A stretch of 64,000 nucleotides of DNA from Saccharopolyspora sp. SCSIO 74807 (GTDB lineage Bacteria; Actinomycetota; Actinomycetes; Mycobacteriales; Pseudonocardiaceae). The stretch is from contig NZ_CP146100.1 in NCBI RefSeq assembly GCF_037023755.1, positions 5,735,501-5,799,500 of the forward strand. Direction: 5' to 3'. The notes below the pieces were generated by a model. That model searched no databases. It saw only the letters and a list, made by a program, of their open reading frames with translations, and was not told the DNA's origin. Below are positions 17,178 through 25,368 of this stretch, one piece after another (the first letter of the stretch is position 1; every line of letters starts with the position of its first letter). Made by a program: the position numbers and the translations under genes.

Positions 17178-18727
17178 GAGCTCTCCCGGTCCCACGTATC
17201 GGCGGTGACGCCCTGTTCGCGCAACTTGTACTTCTCCACCCGCTGGCTCGGTGTCATCGGCAGCTCGTCGAGCACGCGCACGTAGCGCGGAACCGCGAAA
17301 TCGGTCAGGCCGCTCGTGCAGTGCCGCAGCAACTCGGCCGGTTCAACCAGCTTCCCGTTGCGCACCACGATCGCGACCATCACGTCCTCTTCGGACAGTT
17401 CGGACGGCACGCCGTAGGCCGCGGCCTGAGCCACGGCGGGATGGTCGGCGACGACCCGCTCGACCTCCCAAGTCGAGATGTTCTCGCCACGCCGCCGGAT
17501 CGTGTCCTTGAGCCGGTCGAGGAACACCAAGAACCCGTCCTCGTCGAGGAAACCGCGATCGCCGGTGTGGAACCACAGGTTGCGCCAGCTTTTCGCGGTC
17601 GCCTCGGGCATGTCGTGGTAGCCGTCGAACATCCACCCCGGCTTCTTCGGCCGGGCCACGATTTCCCCTGCGGTGCCGGAAGAAACCGGTTCGTCGCGCT
17701 CATCGACGACCGCCACCTGGTAGTTCGCCGACTCCTTGCCGGCTGTGCCGATCTTGCGCCTGCCTGGTGGCATGTCGGTGACGATGGAAACCTCGGTGCT
17801 GCCGTAGATCTCGGTGAGCCGCAGCCCGAACCGGCGCTCGAAGTCCGCGAAGATCTCCGGCGGGCAGGGCGCGCCGAAGGCCAGCCGCACCGGATTGTCG
17901 GCGTCGTCCGGCCGCGGCGGCTGCTTGTGCAGGATGCTGAGCATCGCGCCCTGGTAGTTGAACGCCGTGATCCCGTGCTCCCGGCAGATGTCCCAGAACC
18001 CGCTCGCCGAGAACCGCCGGTCCAGCACCAGATCGGCGCCCGCCTCGATGGCGGCCATCACGCTGCAGTAGCGGGCATTGCTGTGGAACAGCGGGAAAAC
18101 GCTGTAGAGCCGGTCGGCCGCGGTGTAGCCGAGCAGCTCGACGGTGTGCCTGGCCAGGTTGATGTTCGCGCGGTGGCTCAGCACGACCCCTTTCGGCGGG
18201 CCGGTCGTGCCCGAGGTGTAGAGCACGACCGCCGGGTCGGTAGGCCGCACCGCGGGCAGCGGCCCGGCGGAGCGCGCGGCCAGGTCGGCGAGCCGCTGCC
18301 CGGTTTCGGGTTCGCCGTGCACGACGATGTGGACGATCTCGGGCGCCTCCGCCGCGCACTCCGCGACCAGGGGCTCGAACTCGGCGTCGCAGACCACGGC
18401 TTTGGCGCCGGCTTGCCGGAGGAAGTAGGTGAGCAGGTACCGGCCGCTGGAGACGTTCAGCGGCACCTCGACCAGACCCGCCTTCGCCGCGGCGAACCAC
18501 ACCTGCAACGCGGAGGTGCTGCTGCGCATCATCAGGCAGACGCGATCGCCCGGTCGCAAGCCGAGCTCGGCGAACCCGCCGGCCAGTCGCTCGGCCGCCG
18601 CGTCCAGCTCGCCGCAGCGGATGGTTTCACCGTTGACCAGCAGTGTCGCGCGGTCGCGCGCACGCCCGGCGGCGCCGGTGAGCCAGCCTCCGATGGTGGT
18701 GTCCTCGGCATTCCGCGAACCCGGCAT
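17174..18727 (-). CDS. Acyl-CoA synthetase (class I adenylate-forming ligase)
   Basis: This 517-residue ANL enzyme would activate a carboxylic acid to its CoA thioester through an acyl-AMP. The P-loop VLYTSGTTGPPKGVVLSH lies at about residues 166-183. The A5 motif EIYGSTEVS, the TGDRG loop, and the C-terminal hinge DRLKDTIRRRGENIS follow. The catalytic Lys is expected in PSQRVEKYKLRE near the end. Overall it resembles crotonobetaine/carnitine-CoA ligase-like members. It is the first gene of a two-gene unit with the hydratase (4-bp overlap). Confidence 0.94.
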   Translation of the reverse strand: MPGSRNAEDTTIGGWLTGAAGRARDRATLLVNGETIRCGELDAAAERLAGGFAELGLRPGDRVCLMMRSSTSALQVWFAAAKAGLVEVPLNVSSGRYLLTYFLRQAGAKAVVCDAEFEPLVAECAAEAPEIVHIVVHGEPETGQRLADLAARSAGPLPAVRPTDPAVVLYTSGTTGPPKGVVLSHRANINLARHTVELLGYTAADRLYSVFPLFHSNARYCSVMAAIEAGADLVLDRRFSASGFWDICREHGITAFNYQGAMLSILHKQPPRPDDADNPVRLAFGAPCPPEIFADFERRFGLRLTEIYGSTEVSIVTDMPPGRRKIGTAGKESANYQVAVVDERDEPVSSGTAGEIVARPKKPGWMFDGYHDMPEATAKSWRNLWFHTGDRGFLDEDGFLVFLDRLKDTIRRRGENISTWEVERVVADHPAVAQAAAYGVPSELSEEDVMVAIVVRNGKLVEPAELLRHCTSGLTDFAVPRYVRVLDELPMTPSQRVEKYKLREQGVTADTWDRESS

Positions 18728-18946
18728 GGAACCGAGAAAAGCATATAATCATTCGCAGGTAAAGGCCGTGTGCTGGCACGCCGTGCCGGGCCGTTCCGCG
18801 CGGCGCCGCTCCCCGGACGACCAGCGCCGCGCGGACATTAGCGTCCGCGGACGGCCCATCGGGCGCCCACTGTGGACGGTCGTCGTCGAGCCACCGGCAC
18901 TCGAAGATCGGCAGCGACCGACACCGCGAGCGATCACAGCGCGTCA

Positions 18947-18975
18947 TTGACCACCGAAACTCGGGTCGCTAATCT
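18947..18975 (+). promoter_or_regulatory. Promoter of the hyi-glxR-gcl operon
   Basis: TTGACC, a 17-base spacer and TAATCT form a good sigma-70-type promoter. Transcription would start near 18982, giving a leader of about 110 bases before hyi. Confidence 0.6.
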
Positions 18976-18992
18976 ATCGACACACGAAAGTA

Positions 18993-19012
18993 TATTTCCG
19001 TATTGTGAAATA
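18993..19012. promoter_or_regulatory. Palindromic operator just downstream of the hyi promoter
   Basis: Arms TATTTC and GAAATA are separated by 8 bases. The site would cover roughly +11 to +31 of the transcript, a typical repressor roadblock position. No regulator gene is adjacent, so the binder is unknown; IclR-type glyoxylate regulators are one possibility. Confidence 0.5.
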
Positions 19013-19090
19013 GACTGCGATTCCGCTCCGCGGAGTCCGCGGACGCCGGATCGTGGAACCCGCTCCCGACATGATGAAGGCAGGTGGCCG

Positions 19091-19909
19091 ATGGACCCCA
19101 GCCGCTACACCGTCAACCTCTCGATCCTGTTCACTGAACTCGACCTGCTCGAACGCCCCGCGGCAGCCAAGGCCGCCGGGTTCGACGCGGTCGAGTTCTG
19201 GTGGCCGTTCCCGGAACCGGTGCCCTCCGACCACCAGGTGGACCGGTTCGCGCGCGCGATCGAACAGGCCGGGGTGTCGCTGACCGGGTTGAACTTCTTC
19301 GCCGGTGACATGCCGGGCGGCGAGCGCGGCGTGCTCTCGCACCCCGCCCGCTCCGGCGAGTTCGCCGACAACGTCGAAGTGGCCGTCGGCATCGCCGAAC
19401 GCCTCGGTTGCGGCGCCTTCAACGCGCTGTACGGAAACCGCCTCGACGAGGCGAAACCCGCCGAGCAGGACGAAGTCGCGACCGAGAACCTGGTGCGGGC
19501 GGCGCGGGCGGCCGAGCGCATCGGCGCGACCGTGCTGATCGAGCCGGTCAGCGGAACACCCGCTTACCCGCTCAAGACCGCGGCCGACGCGCTGGCGGTG
19601 ATCGACCGCGTGCACCGGGCCGGTCCGGTGGGCAATCTGCGGTTGTTGCTCGACCTGTACCACCTCGTGGTCAACGGCGACGACGCGACCGCGGTGATCG
19701 AGCGCAGCGGTGACTCGATCGGGCACGTGCAGATCGCGGACGCCCCGGGACGCAACGAACCCGGCACCGGTGAGATCGATTTCGCGCACTACTTCCGCGC
19801 GCTGTCCCGAACCGGCTACCGAGGCCACATCGGACTGGAGTACAAACCCAGCGGCGCCAGCGCCGCGAGCTTCGACTGGATCAACGAGCTGAACGGAGGC
19901 AACGCATGA
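19091..19909 (+). CDS. hyi: Hydroxypyruvate isomerase
   Basis: This 272-residue TIM-barrel protein of the xylose-isomerase-like superfamily interconverts hydroxypyruvate and tartronate semialdehyde. The strands carry FDAVEFWWPF, LTGLNFFAGDMPGGERG, VLIEPVS and LLLDLYHLVVNGD. GHVQIADAPGRNEPGTGEIDF and GLEYKPSG then supply the acidic and metal ligands typical of Hyi. The start is ATG at 19091, with AAGGCAGG upstream. Its TGA overlaps the ATG of the reductase gene. The order hyi-glxR-gcl is a classical glyoxylate-to-glycerate module. Confidence 0.94.
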   Translation: MDPSRYTVNLSILFTELDLLERPAAAKAAGFDAVEFWWPFPEPVPSDHQVDRFARAIEQAGVSLTGLNFFAGDMPGGERGVLSHPARSGEFADNVEVAVGIAERLGCGAFNALYGNRLDEAKPAEQDEVATENLVRAARAAERIGATVLIEPVSGTPAYPLKTAADALAVIDRVHRAGPVGNLRLLLDLYHLVVNGDDATAVIERSGDSIGHVQIADAPGRNEPGTGEIDFAHYFRALSRTGYRGHIGLEYKPSGASAASFDWINELNGGNA

Positions 19910-20781
19910 GGATCGGTTTCGTCGGACTGGGCATCATGGGCGGCCCGATGGCGGCCAACCTCGCCGCGGCCGGGCACGAAGTGATCGGCCACAACCGCAG
20001 CAAGTCCAAAGTGGACCATTTGGTCGAGCGGGGCGGCAAGGCGGCCGCGTCGGTGGCCGAAGCCGTGCAGGACGCCGATGTCGTGGCCACGATGCTGCCG
20101 GACTCCCCGGACGTCGAAGCGGTCGTGCTCGGCGCGGACGGCGTTCTCGCGCACGCCCGCGAAGGCGCGCTGCTGATCGATTTCAGCACCATTCGCCCCG
20201 ACGTGTCCCGGCAGGTGGCCGAGTCCGCCGCGGAACGCGGAATCCGGGCGCTGGACGCCCCGGTAAGCGGCGGTGAACAGGGCGCGATCGACGGTGCGCT
20301 GTCCATCATGGCCGGAGGGTCGGCCGAGGACTTCGCGGCCGCACGGGAAGTCCTCGACATCGTCGGCAAAACGATCGTCCACGTCGGACCGGCAGGTTCC
20401 GGGCAGACCGTCAAGGCCGCCAACCAGCTGATCGTCGCGGGCAACCTGAGCCTGATCGCCGAAGCGTTGACGTTCCTGGAAGCCCACGACGTCGACACCG
20501 AATCGGCGTTCCGCGTGCTCGGCGGCGGACTGGCGGGCAGCAAAGCGCTGGAGGCCAAGAACGCGAAGATGCGCGACCGCGAGTTCGGGCCGGGATTCCG
20601 GGTCGAACTGCACCACAAGGACCTCGGCATCGCGCAGAGCGCGGCACGGGAACGCGGCGTGGTCACCCCGATGACCGCCGTCGCCGCGCAGCTGATGGCA
20701 GCGGCGTTGGCGCAAGGCGACGGCGCGCTCGACCACTCCGCGCTGCAGCGCCAGATCGCCCGCCTCAGCGGACGGGAGTGA
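19906..20781 (+). CDS. glxR: 2-hydroxy-3-oxopropionate (tartronate semialdehyde) reductase
   Basis: This 291-residue beta-hydroxyacid dehydrogenase reduces tartronate semialdehyde to D-glycerate with NAD(P)H. The Rossmann loop IGFVGLGIMGGPMAANLA is at residues 3-20. The substrate motif DAPVSGGEQGAIDGALSIM follows, and the catalytic Lys lies in GSGQTVKAANQL. The length is typical of the family. Its ATG overlaps the hyi stop by 4 bp, so the two are co-translated. It directly uses the product expected from the gcl gene downstream. Confidence 0.95.
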   Translation: MRIGFVGLGIMGGPMAANLAAAGHEVIGHNRSKSKVDHLVERGGKAAASVAEAVQDADVVATMLPDSPDVEAVVLGADGVLAHAREGALLIDFSTIRPDVSRQVAESAAERGIRALDAPVSGGEQGAIDGALSIMAGGSAEDFAAAREVLDIVGKTIVHVGPAGSGQTVKAANQLIVAGNLSLIAEALTFLEAHDVDTESAFRVLGGGLAGSKALEAKNAKMRDREFGPGFRVELHHKDLGIAQSAARERGVVTPMTAVAAQLMAAALAQGDGALDHSALQRQIARLSGRE

Positions 20782-20917
20782 TGCGCCGATCCAGCCGCGA
20801 GTGGGCGGTCCAGCGCCGCCAAGCATCCGAACCGCCCCACCCGCTCCGAGCACCGATGCACCCGCACCCGCACCCGGCCTGGGTGCGCGGACCGCACCCG
20901 AGAGGGGTTTCTACACC

Positions 20918-22609
20918 ATGCCGAAAGTCCCTGTCATGCAGGCCGTCGCCGACGTGCTGGAGTCCGAGGGCGTGGACACCGTCTTCGGCTGTCCAGGGGC
21001 GGCCATCCTGCCGCTGTACCAGGCGCTGCAGCACCGCGACATTAACCACCTGATCGTGCGGCACGAAGAGGGCGCCACGCACATGGCCGACGGCTGGGCG
21101 CGCACCAACGGCCGCGTCGGCACCGCCATCGGCACGTCCGGCCCGGCGGGCACCAACATGATCACCGGGCTGTACACCGCGCAGGCCGACTCCATCCCGA
21201 TGGTCTGCATAACCGGGCAGGCGGTGTCGTCGAAGCTGCACCAGGAGGCGTTCCAAGCCGTCGACATCGTCTCGGTCGCCGAACCCGTCACGAAGTGGTC
21301 GGTGCAGGTCAAAGAGGCCGCGCAGGCGCCGTGGATCTTCCGCGAGGCGTTCCGCACGGCCCGCTGCGGTCGACCGGGCCCGGTGCTGATCGACCTGCCG
21401 CTGGACGTCCAGCGCCAGGAGATCGAGTGGGATTCGGCGCTGGACGCACCGCTTCCCGCGCATCCCGTCGAGCCGCACCAGCCGCGGGTGGAACGCGCCT
21501 TGGACATGCTGCTGGCGGCGCAGCGTCCGCTGCTGCTGGCCGGCGGCGGAGTGGTGCTGGCCGACGCGCACGAGCAGCTTCGCGAACTCAGCGACCTGCT
21601 CGGGATTCCGGTGCAGGTCACGCTGATGGGAAAGGGCTCGTTCCCGGAGGATCACGAGCGCTTCGCCGGGATGACCGGGATCCAGACCAGCCAGCGCTAC
21701 GGCAACCAGTCGTTCCTGGAATCCGACCTGGTGCTGGCGCTGGGTGCGCGGTTCGGCGATCGGCACACCGGCGCGCTGGAGGTCTACCGCGGGCAGCGGG
21801 AGTTCATCCACGTGGACATCGACCCGACGCAGATCGGGAAGGTGTTCGGCCCGGACCTCGGCGTCGTGTCGGACACCGAGCTGTTCCTGCGAGCGTTGAT
21901 CTCCGCGGCACGGCGGCGAAAAGCGCAGCCGGACTACTCGCGGTGGCTGGGCCGGATCGGTGAGTTGAAGAAGACCCTGACCCGGCCGGAGGATTACGAC
22001 ACCACCCCGATCAAGGCTCCGCGGGTGTTCAAGGAGATCAACGAGATCTTCGGTCCGGAGACCTACTTCGTCACCGCGATCGGGCTCTACCAGATCTGGT
22101 CCGGGCAGTTCCAACGCACCCACCGGCCACGGCACTACCAGGTGTGCGGGCAGGCCGGCCCGCTCGGCTGGGAGATCCCGGCCGCGATCGGGGTGAAATC
22201 CGCCGAGCCGGATGCCGAGGTCGTGGCGGTCGTCGGGGACTACTCGTTCCAGTTCCTGGTGGAGGAACTCGCCGTCGCCGCCCAGTACCGGCTGCCGTTC
22301 GTGCTCATCATGCTCAACAACGAGTACCTGGGCCTGATCCGGATGGCCGAGGAAGGCTACGGCATGAACACCGAAGTGGACATCCACTACGACGAGCGCG
22401 GCACGGACAACGTCAAGGTGATGGAAGCCTACGGCTGCTCGGGCCGCCGGGTCGACGAGCCGGGCGAGCTGGCCGAGGCGATCGAGTGGGCGCGCGCGGA
22501 GGCCGCGGCCACCAGCAGGCCGGTGCTGGTCGAAGTGATGATCGAACGAGAGGGCAACACCGCCAACGGCGTTCGCATCGACGCCCTGACCGAACCCGAG
22601 CCGGTGTAG
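20918..22609 (+). CDS. gcl: Glyoxylate carboligase-like ThDP enzyme, with Glu at the usual Val position
   Basis: This 563-residue ThDP enzyme would condense two glyoxylates to tartronate semialdehyde and CO2. Residues 18-40 resemble Gcl (FGCPGAAILPLYQAL). GTSGPAGTNMITGLYTAQADSIP, HPGAA-type loops and the ThDP motif GDYSFQFLVEELAVAAQ...NNEYLG are present. Known Gcl has Val51 in place of the ThDP-activating Glu (RHVEG); this protein reads RHEEG, putting Glu50 there. It may be a divergent Gcl or a related carboligase; the hyi-glxR context favours Gcl. ATG at 20918 is chosen for GAGAGGGG upstream and family start position. Confidence 0.87.
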   Translation: MPKVPVMQAVADVLESEGVDTVFGCPGAAILPLYQALQHRDINHLIVRHEEGATHMADGWARTNGRVGTAIGTSGPAGTNMITGLYTAQADSIPMVCITGQAVSSKLHQEAFQAVDIVSVAEPVTKWSVQVKEAAQAPWIFREAFRTARCGRPGPVLIDLPLDVQRQEIEWDSALDAPLPAHPVEPHQPRVERALDMLLAAQRPLLLAGGGVVLADAHEQLRELSDLLGIPVQVTLMGKGSFPEDHERFAGMTGIQTSQRYGNQSFLESDLVLALGARFGDRHTGALEVYRGQREFIHVDIDPTQIGKVFGPDLGVVSDTELFLRALISAARRRKAQPDYSRWLGRIGELKKTLTRPEDYDTTPIKAPRVFKEINEIFGPETYFVTAIGLYQIWSGQFQRTHRPRHYQVCGQAGPLGWEIPAAIGVKSAEPDAEVVAVVGDYSFQFLVEELAVAAQYRLPFVLIMLNNEYLGLIRMAEEGYGMNTEVDIHYDERGTDNVKVMEAYGCSGRRVDEPGELAEAIEWARAEAAATSRPVLVEVMIEREGNTANGVRIDALTEPEPV

Positions 22610-22617
22610 GAATCGCA

Positions 22618-22650
22618 GCGGGTGCGGCGTCCCGCCTGCGCCGCACCCGC
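22618..22650. terminator. Bidirectional terminator hairpin after gcl
   Basis: Perfect 12-bp arms GCGGGTGCGGCG and CGCCGCACCCGC enclose a 9-base loop, between the convergent gcl and enoyl-CoA hydratase stops. There is no T-tract, as is common in GC-rich actinomycetes. Confidence 0.75.
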
Positions 22651-22657
22651 CGTGCGC

Positions 22658-23449
22658 TCAGCGGCCGCGGAACTCCGCCGGCCTGCGCTCCACAAAGGAC
22701 TTGATGCCTTCGCCGAAATCTTCGGTGTCGAAGACCTGCCCGCGGATGCGGGGGATTTCGGCGATGGCGGCTTCTTCGGCGGTGTCGATGAAGGTGCGCG
22801 CCGCCTGCTTCGTCGCGCGGATTCCGATCGGCGCGTTCTCGCAGATCTTGGCGGCGAGTTCCAAGGCCCGCTCGACGTGCCGCCCGTACGGCACGACCTC
22901 CTGGACGAACCCGATCTCCCGCGCGCGCTGCGCGTCGAACTCCTCGCAGAGCATCAGGTGGTACATCGCGTTGCCCCATCCGGTGCGGGTGGGGTAGCGG
23001 AAGTGCGCACCGCCCAGCGGTGCGATGCCGCGGCGGGATTCGAGCTGCTGGAACCGCGCGGTGTCGGCGGCCACCACGATGTCGGCAGCCAGCATCATCT
23101 CGATGCCGACGGTGTAGGTGATGCCCTGCACGACGGCGATGACGGGTTTGCGGCAGCGCCGCTCGCCGAGTCCGAACGGGTCGACCATGTCGTCGCGCTG
23201 CGGTTTCGCCGTCGCGTCCGGGCCGAAGAACTTCGGCATGTCCAGCCCGGCCGTGGTGTGCTCACCGGCCGAGCAGAACACCGCCGCCCACAGCTCGTCG
23301 TCCTCGTCGAAGGCGGTCAGGTGCGCGCTGAGCTGCTCGATCATCTCCGGCGTGTAGGAGTTCTTCTTCGCCTCGTTCTCAACGGTGATCACCGCGATGC
23401 GGCCCTCGGTCCGCATCGTCACGGTGCCGGGCTCGTCCTGGTCGGGCAC
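22658..23449 (-). CDS. Enoyl-CoA hydratase/isomerase family protein
   Basis: This 263-residue crotonase-fold protein has oxyanion-hole motifs HTTAGLDMPKFF and VVQGITYTVGIEMMLAADI. The first is less canonical than in true hydratases: Ser/Ala replaced by Thr-Ala, with no clear catalytic Glu pair. It may therefore isomerise, hydrolyse or decarboxylate rather than hydrate. A MARGxV-like tail (EGIKSFVERRPAEFRGR) closes the protein, as usual. It is divergent from a TetR gene whose upstream region has two adjacent palindromes, so it is a likely TetR target. Confidence 0.9.
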   Translation of the reverse strand: MPDQDEPGTVTMRTEGRIAVITVENEAKKNSYTPEMIEQLSAHLTAFDEDDELWAAVFCSAGEHTTAGLDMPKFFGPDATAKPQRDDMVDPFGLGERRCRKPVIAVVQGITYTVGIEMMLAADIVVAADTARFQQLESRRGIAPLGGAHFRYPTRTGWGNAMYHLMLCEEFDAQRAREIGFVQEVVPYGRHVERALELAAKICENAPIGIRATKQAARTFIDTAEEAAIAEIPRIRGQVFDTEDFGEGIKSFVERRPAEFRGR

Positions 23450-23530
23450 TGCCGCTCCTGTGTTTCGGGGTTTCGCGGCCGGGCGCGGAACTGCCTGCTG
23501 CCCGGCGGGTTCGAGCGATCGGAAGCGGCG

Positions 23531-23559
23531 CTAGACTAAATCGTCTAGACGGAACCGTC
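23531..23559. promoter_or_regulatory. Two abutting palindromes between TetR and hydratase genes
   Basis: CTAGAC-6-GTCTAG spans 23531-23548 and GACGG-AA-CCGTC spans 23548-23559. An 8-bp palindrome GTCTAGAC overlaps both. The block lies 51 bases before the TetR start and 82 bases from the hydratase start, fitting cooperative TetR binding. Confidence 0.65.
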
Positions 23560-23609
23560 AACAGATAGGATCCGAGCAGGCTCGCTTCCCCAGGAACAGG
23601 ACTGACCGG

Positions 23610-24212
23610 ATGAACACGACGCGCACGGCGGGGATGTCGCACAAGGAGCGACTGCTGCGCCAGGGCATGAAGATGCTCTACGCCAACGGTTTCCACGGCA
23701 CCAGCGTGGACGCGTTGCTGGCGGAGTCCGGCGTGCCGAAGGGCTCCTTCTACCACCACTTCGGTTCCAAGGACGCCTTCGCGCAGGCCGTGCTGGACCG
23801 CTACGGGCGGTTCCAGGCCGAGCTGCTGGAGCGCTGGTCCGCCCGCGACGAGCTGCGTACCGCTGAGCGGATCACCGGCTACTTCGGCGAGATGGCGGAG
23901 CTGTTCGTCGAATCCGGCCACCAGCGCGCCTGCCTCGCCGGAAAGCTGTCCACCGAGGTCGCCGCGGCGTCGGAGCCGTTCCGCGCCCGGCTCGGCGAGC
24001 AGCTGCTGCAGTGGAAGCAGCAGCTGGTCGACCTGCTCGAAGGCGGCCGCGAACGCGGCGACGTGCGCACCGACAGCAGCACCGGCGACTTGGCCGACAG
24101 CATCCTCGCGCTGATCCAGGGCGCGTTCGTGATCGCACTGTCCACACGGGACACGCACGCGCTGGACGCGGTCGCCACGTCGATCTCCAGCCTGATCGAA
24201 CCGGCTACCTAG
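23610..24212 (+). CDS. TetR/AcrR family regulator
   Basis: This 200-residue repressor has a standard TetR helix-turn-helix (FHGTSVDALLAESGVPKGSFYHHFGSKDAF, about residues 29-58). The C-terminal ligand domain contains HQRACLAGKLSTEVA, which resembles the AcuR/NemR-like group with a conserved Cys (about residue 108). It is divergent from a crotonase-fold gene and preceded by two palindromes. Its last bases overlap the 3' end of the minus-strand gene at 24205. A ligand such as an electrophile or acrylyl derivative is only a guess. Confidence 0.92.
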   Translation: MNTTRTAGMSHKERLLRQGMKMLYANGFHGTSVDALLAESGVPKGSFYHHFGSKDAFAQAVLDRYGRFQAELLERWSARDELRTAERITGYFGEMAELFVESGHQRACLAGKLSTEVAAASEPFRARLGEQLLQWKQQLVDLLEGGRERGDVRTDSSTGDLADSILALIQGAFVIALSTRDTHALDAVATSISSLIEPAT

Positions 24213-25215
24213 CTCGTGGCCGGCGCAGCGTCGCGCGCGCCTGCTCCGGCGGCCACACCACGACCCGCTCGCCGTCCTGCCACTGCACCGTCAGCACGCG
24301 GTGCCCGACTTGCCGCCCGCTCGCAGGATCGAGCCGGAAGCGGCCGAACAGCGTCGTGCGGTCGAGCCTTCGCGCCGCCGCCAGCAACCCGGAACGGTCC
24401 GGTACACCGGCCTCGCGCAAGCAGCGGGCGGCGATGATTCCCGAAGCGAACGCTTGCGCCGCGGGGTAAGGCGGCTCGGTGCCGGTCGAATTCCGGTACG
24501 CGGCAACGAATTCCGCCGCTGTCGGCCCCTCGTCGGGTTCGGGCGCGGCGGACGGCAGCCACTGCGCGGGGCCGAGAAGTCCTTCCCGGCGATCTCCCAG
24601 TTCCGCGAGGACTTCATCGACTCCGGCACCGACGAAAGCCGCCCATCTCCCCCGCCGAAGCCGGCGCGCAACGGCGAGTTCTTCCTCGAACCGGCCGGCT
24701 ACCAGCAGCACGTCGGCGTCGGGCGGTTCGACGGGCAGGGCAACGCGCTCGACGGCAAGACCGAGCCGTTCCGCGGTCTTCTCGGCACCCCGGCCGACAC
24801 CGCGACCGAAGCCGGTTTCGCCGTGCAGCACCGAAACACGGCGAATCCCGGGATCTTCCCGCTGCAGCGCTTCCAACGCCCCGCGGAAGTAGCTCGCCGC
24901 GGGTGCGAGAACGTTCACCACGTGCTCCCGCGGTTCCAACCGTGCGCCGCCGTGGTTGAACACCGGCAGTTCGGTCGCCGCCGCGACCTTCGCCATCGGG
25001 CCGCTGCCGTACGGACCGAACAGCAGGTCCGGCTCGTGCTGTTCGGCCTCCCGCACGGCTGCCCGCGGATCGGGGTGCGCATCGATGACTGCGAGGCGCA
25101 CCGGCCCGGGATCGGCGAACCGATCGGCCCACAACCGCAGTCCCGCGGCGCCGGCCCGGCCGTATTCCGCCAGCGCTCCGGACAACGGCGTCACCAGCAC
25201 CGCACGCACAGCCAT
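24205..25215 (-). CDS. Leucine-type periplasmic-binding-fold protein without signal peptide
   Basis: This 336-residue protein has the type-1 periplasmic binding fold of branched-chain amino acid receptors (Peripla_BP_6). The start is AVLVTPLSGALAEYGRAGAAGLRLW; PDLLFGPYGSGPMAKVAAATELPVFNHGG and SVLHGETGFGRGVGRGAEKTAERLG follow. I see no signal peptide or lipobox and no ABC transporter genes nearby, so it may be cytoplasmic. ATG at 25215 is chosen because the upstream in-frame candidate at 25278 sits inside an inverted repeat. No strong ribosome site is visible. It overlaps the convergent TetR gene by 8 bases. Confidence 0.8.
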   Translation of the reverse strand: MAVRAVLVTPLSGALAEYGRAGAAGLRLWADRFADPGPVRLAVIDAHPDPRAAVREAEQHEPDLLFGPYGSGPMAKVAAATELPVFNHGGARLEPREHVVNVLAPAASYFRGALEALQREDPGIRRVSVLHGETGFGRGVGRGAEKTAERLGLAVERVALPVEPPDADVLLVAGRFEEELAVARRLRRGRWAAFVGAGVDEVLAELGDRREGLLGPAQWLPSAAPEPDEGPTAAEFVAAYRNSTGTEPPYPAAQAFASGIIAARCLREAGVPDRSGLLAAARRLDRTTLFGRFRLDPASGRQVGHRVLTVQWQDGERVVVWPPEQARATLRRPRAR

Positions 25216-25238
25216 GGGCACACACCCGATCAGCGACG

Positions 25239-25279
25239 AGTGAGCGGACCTCGCGCTCCGGGGCGGCGGTCCGCTCACT
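25239..25279. repeat. Inverted repeat R9 (arms-only relative of R1-R8)
   Basis: Perfect 12-bp arms AGTGAGCGGACC and GGTCCGCTCACT match the outer arms of the nested repeat family, but the CCAATAGATTGG core is replaced by GC-rich sequence. It lies 3' of the PPOX gene at 25369 and probably terminates it. Confidence 0.8.
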
Positions 25280-25368
25280 TCTTGGTCTTGCTCTTGTCAG
25301 CGGCGGAGCCGCTGAGCAGCGATCACCCGAGCAACCGGCGTCGCTGCGCAAGCCCTGTCAACGGACTC

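Larger units (their letters stand above)
18728..19090. other. 363-base divergent intergenic region
   Basis: The region separates the minus-strand ligase from the plus-strand glyoxylate operon. It contains the promoter and operator listed separately. AT-rich patches near 18740 could carry a minus-strand promoter with a very short leader, but no clear -35 is seen. No ORF here looks real. Confidence 0.6.

Noticed and set aside
18744-18749. TATAAT on the plus strand as a promoter
   Set aside because: No -35 at the proper distance, and it would lie far upstream of hyi, which has a better promoter.
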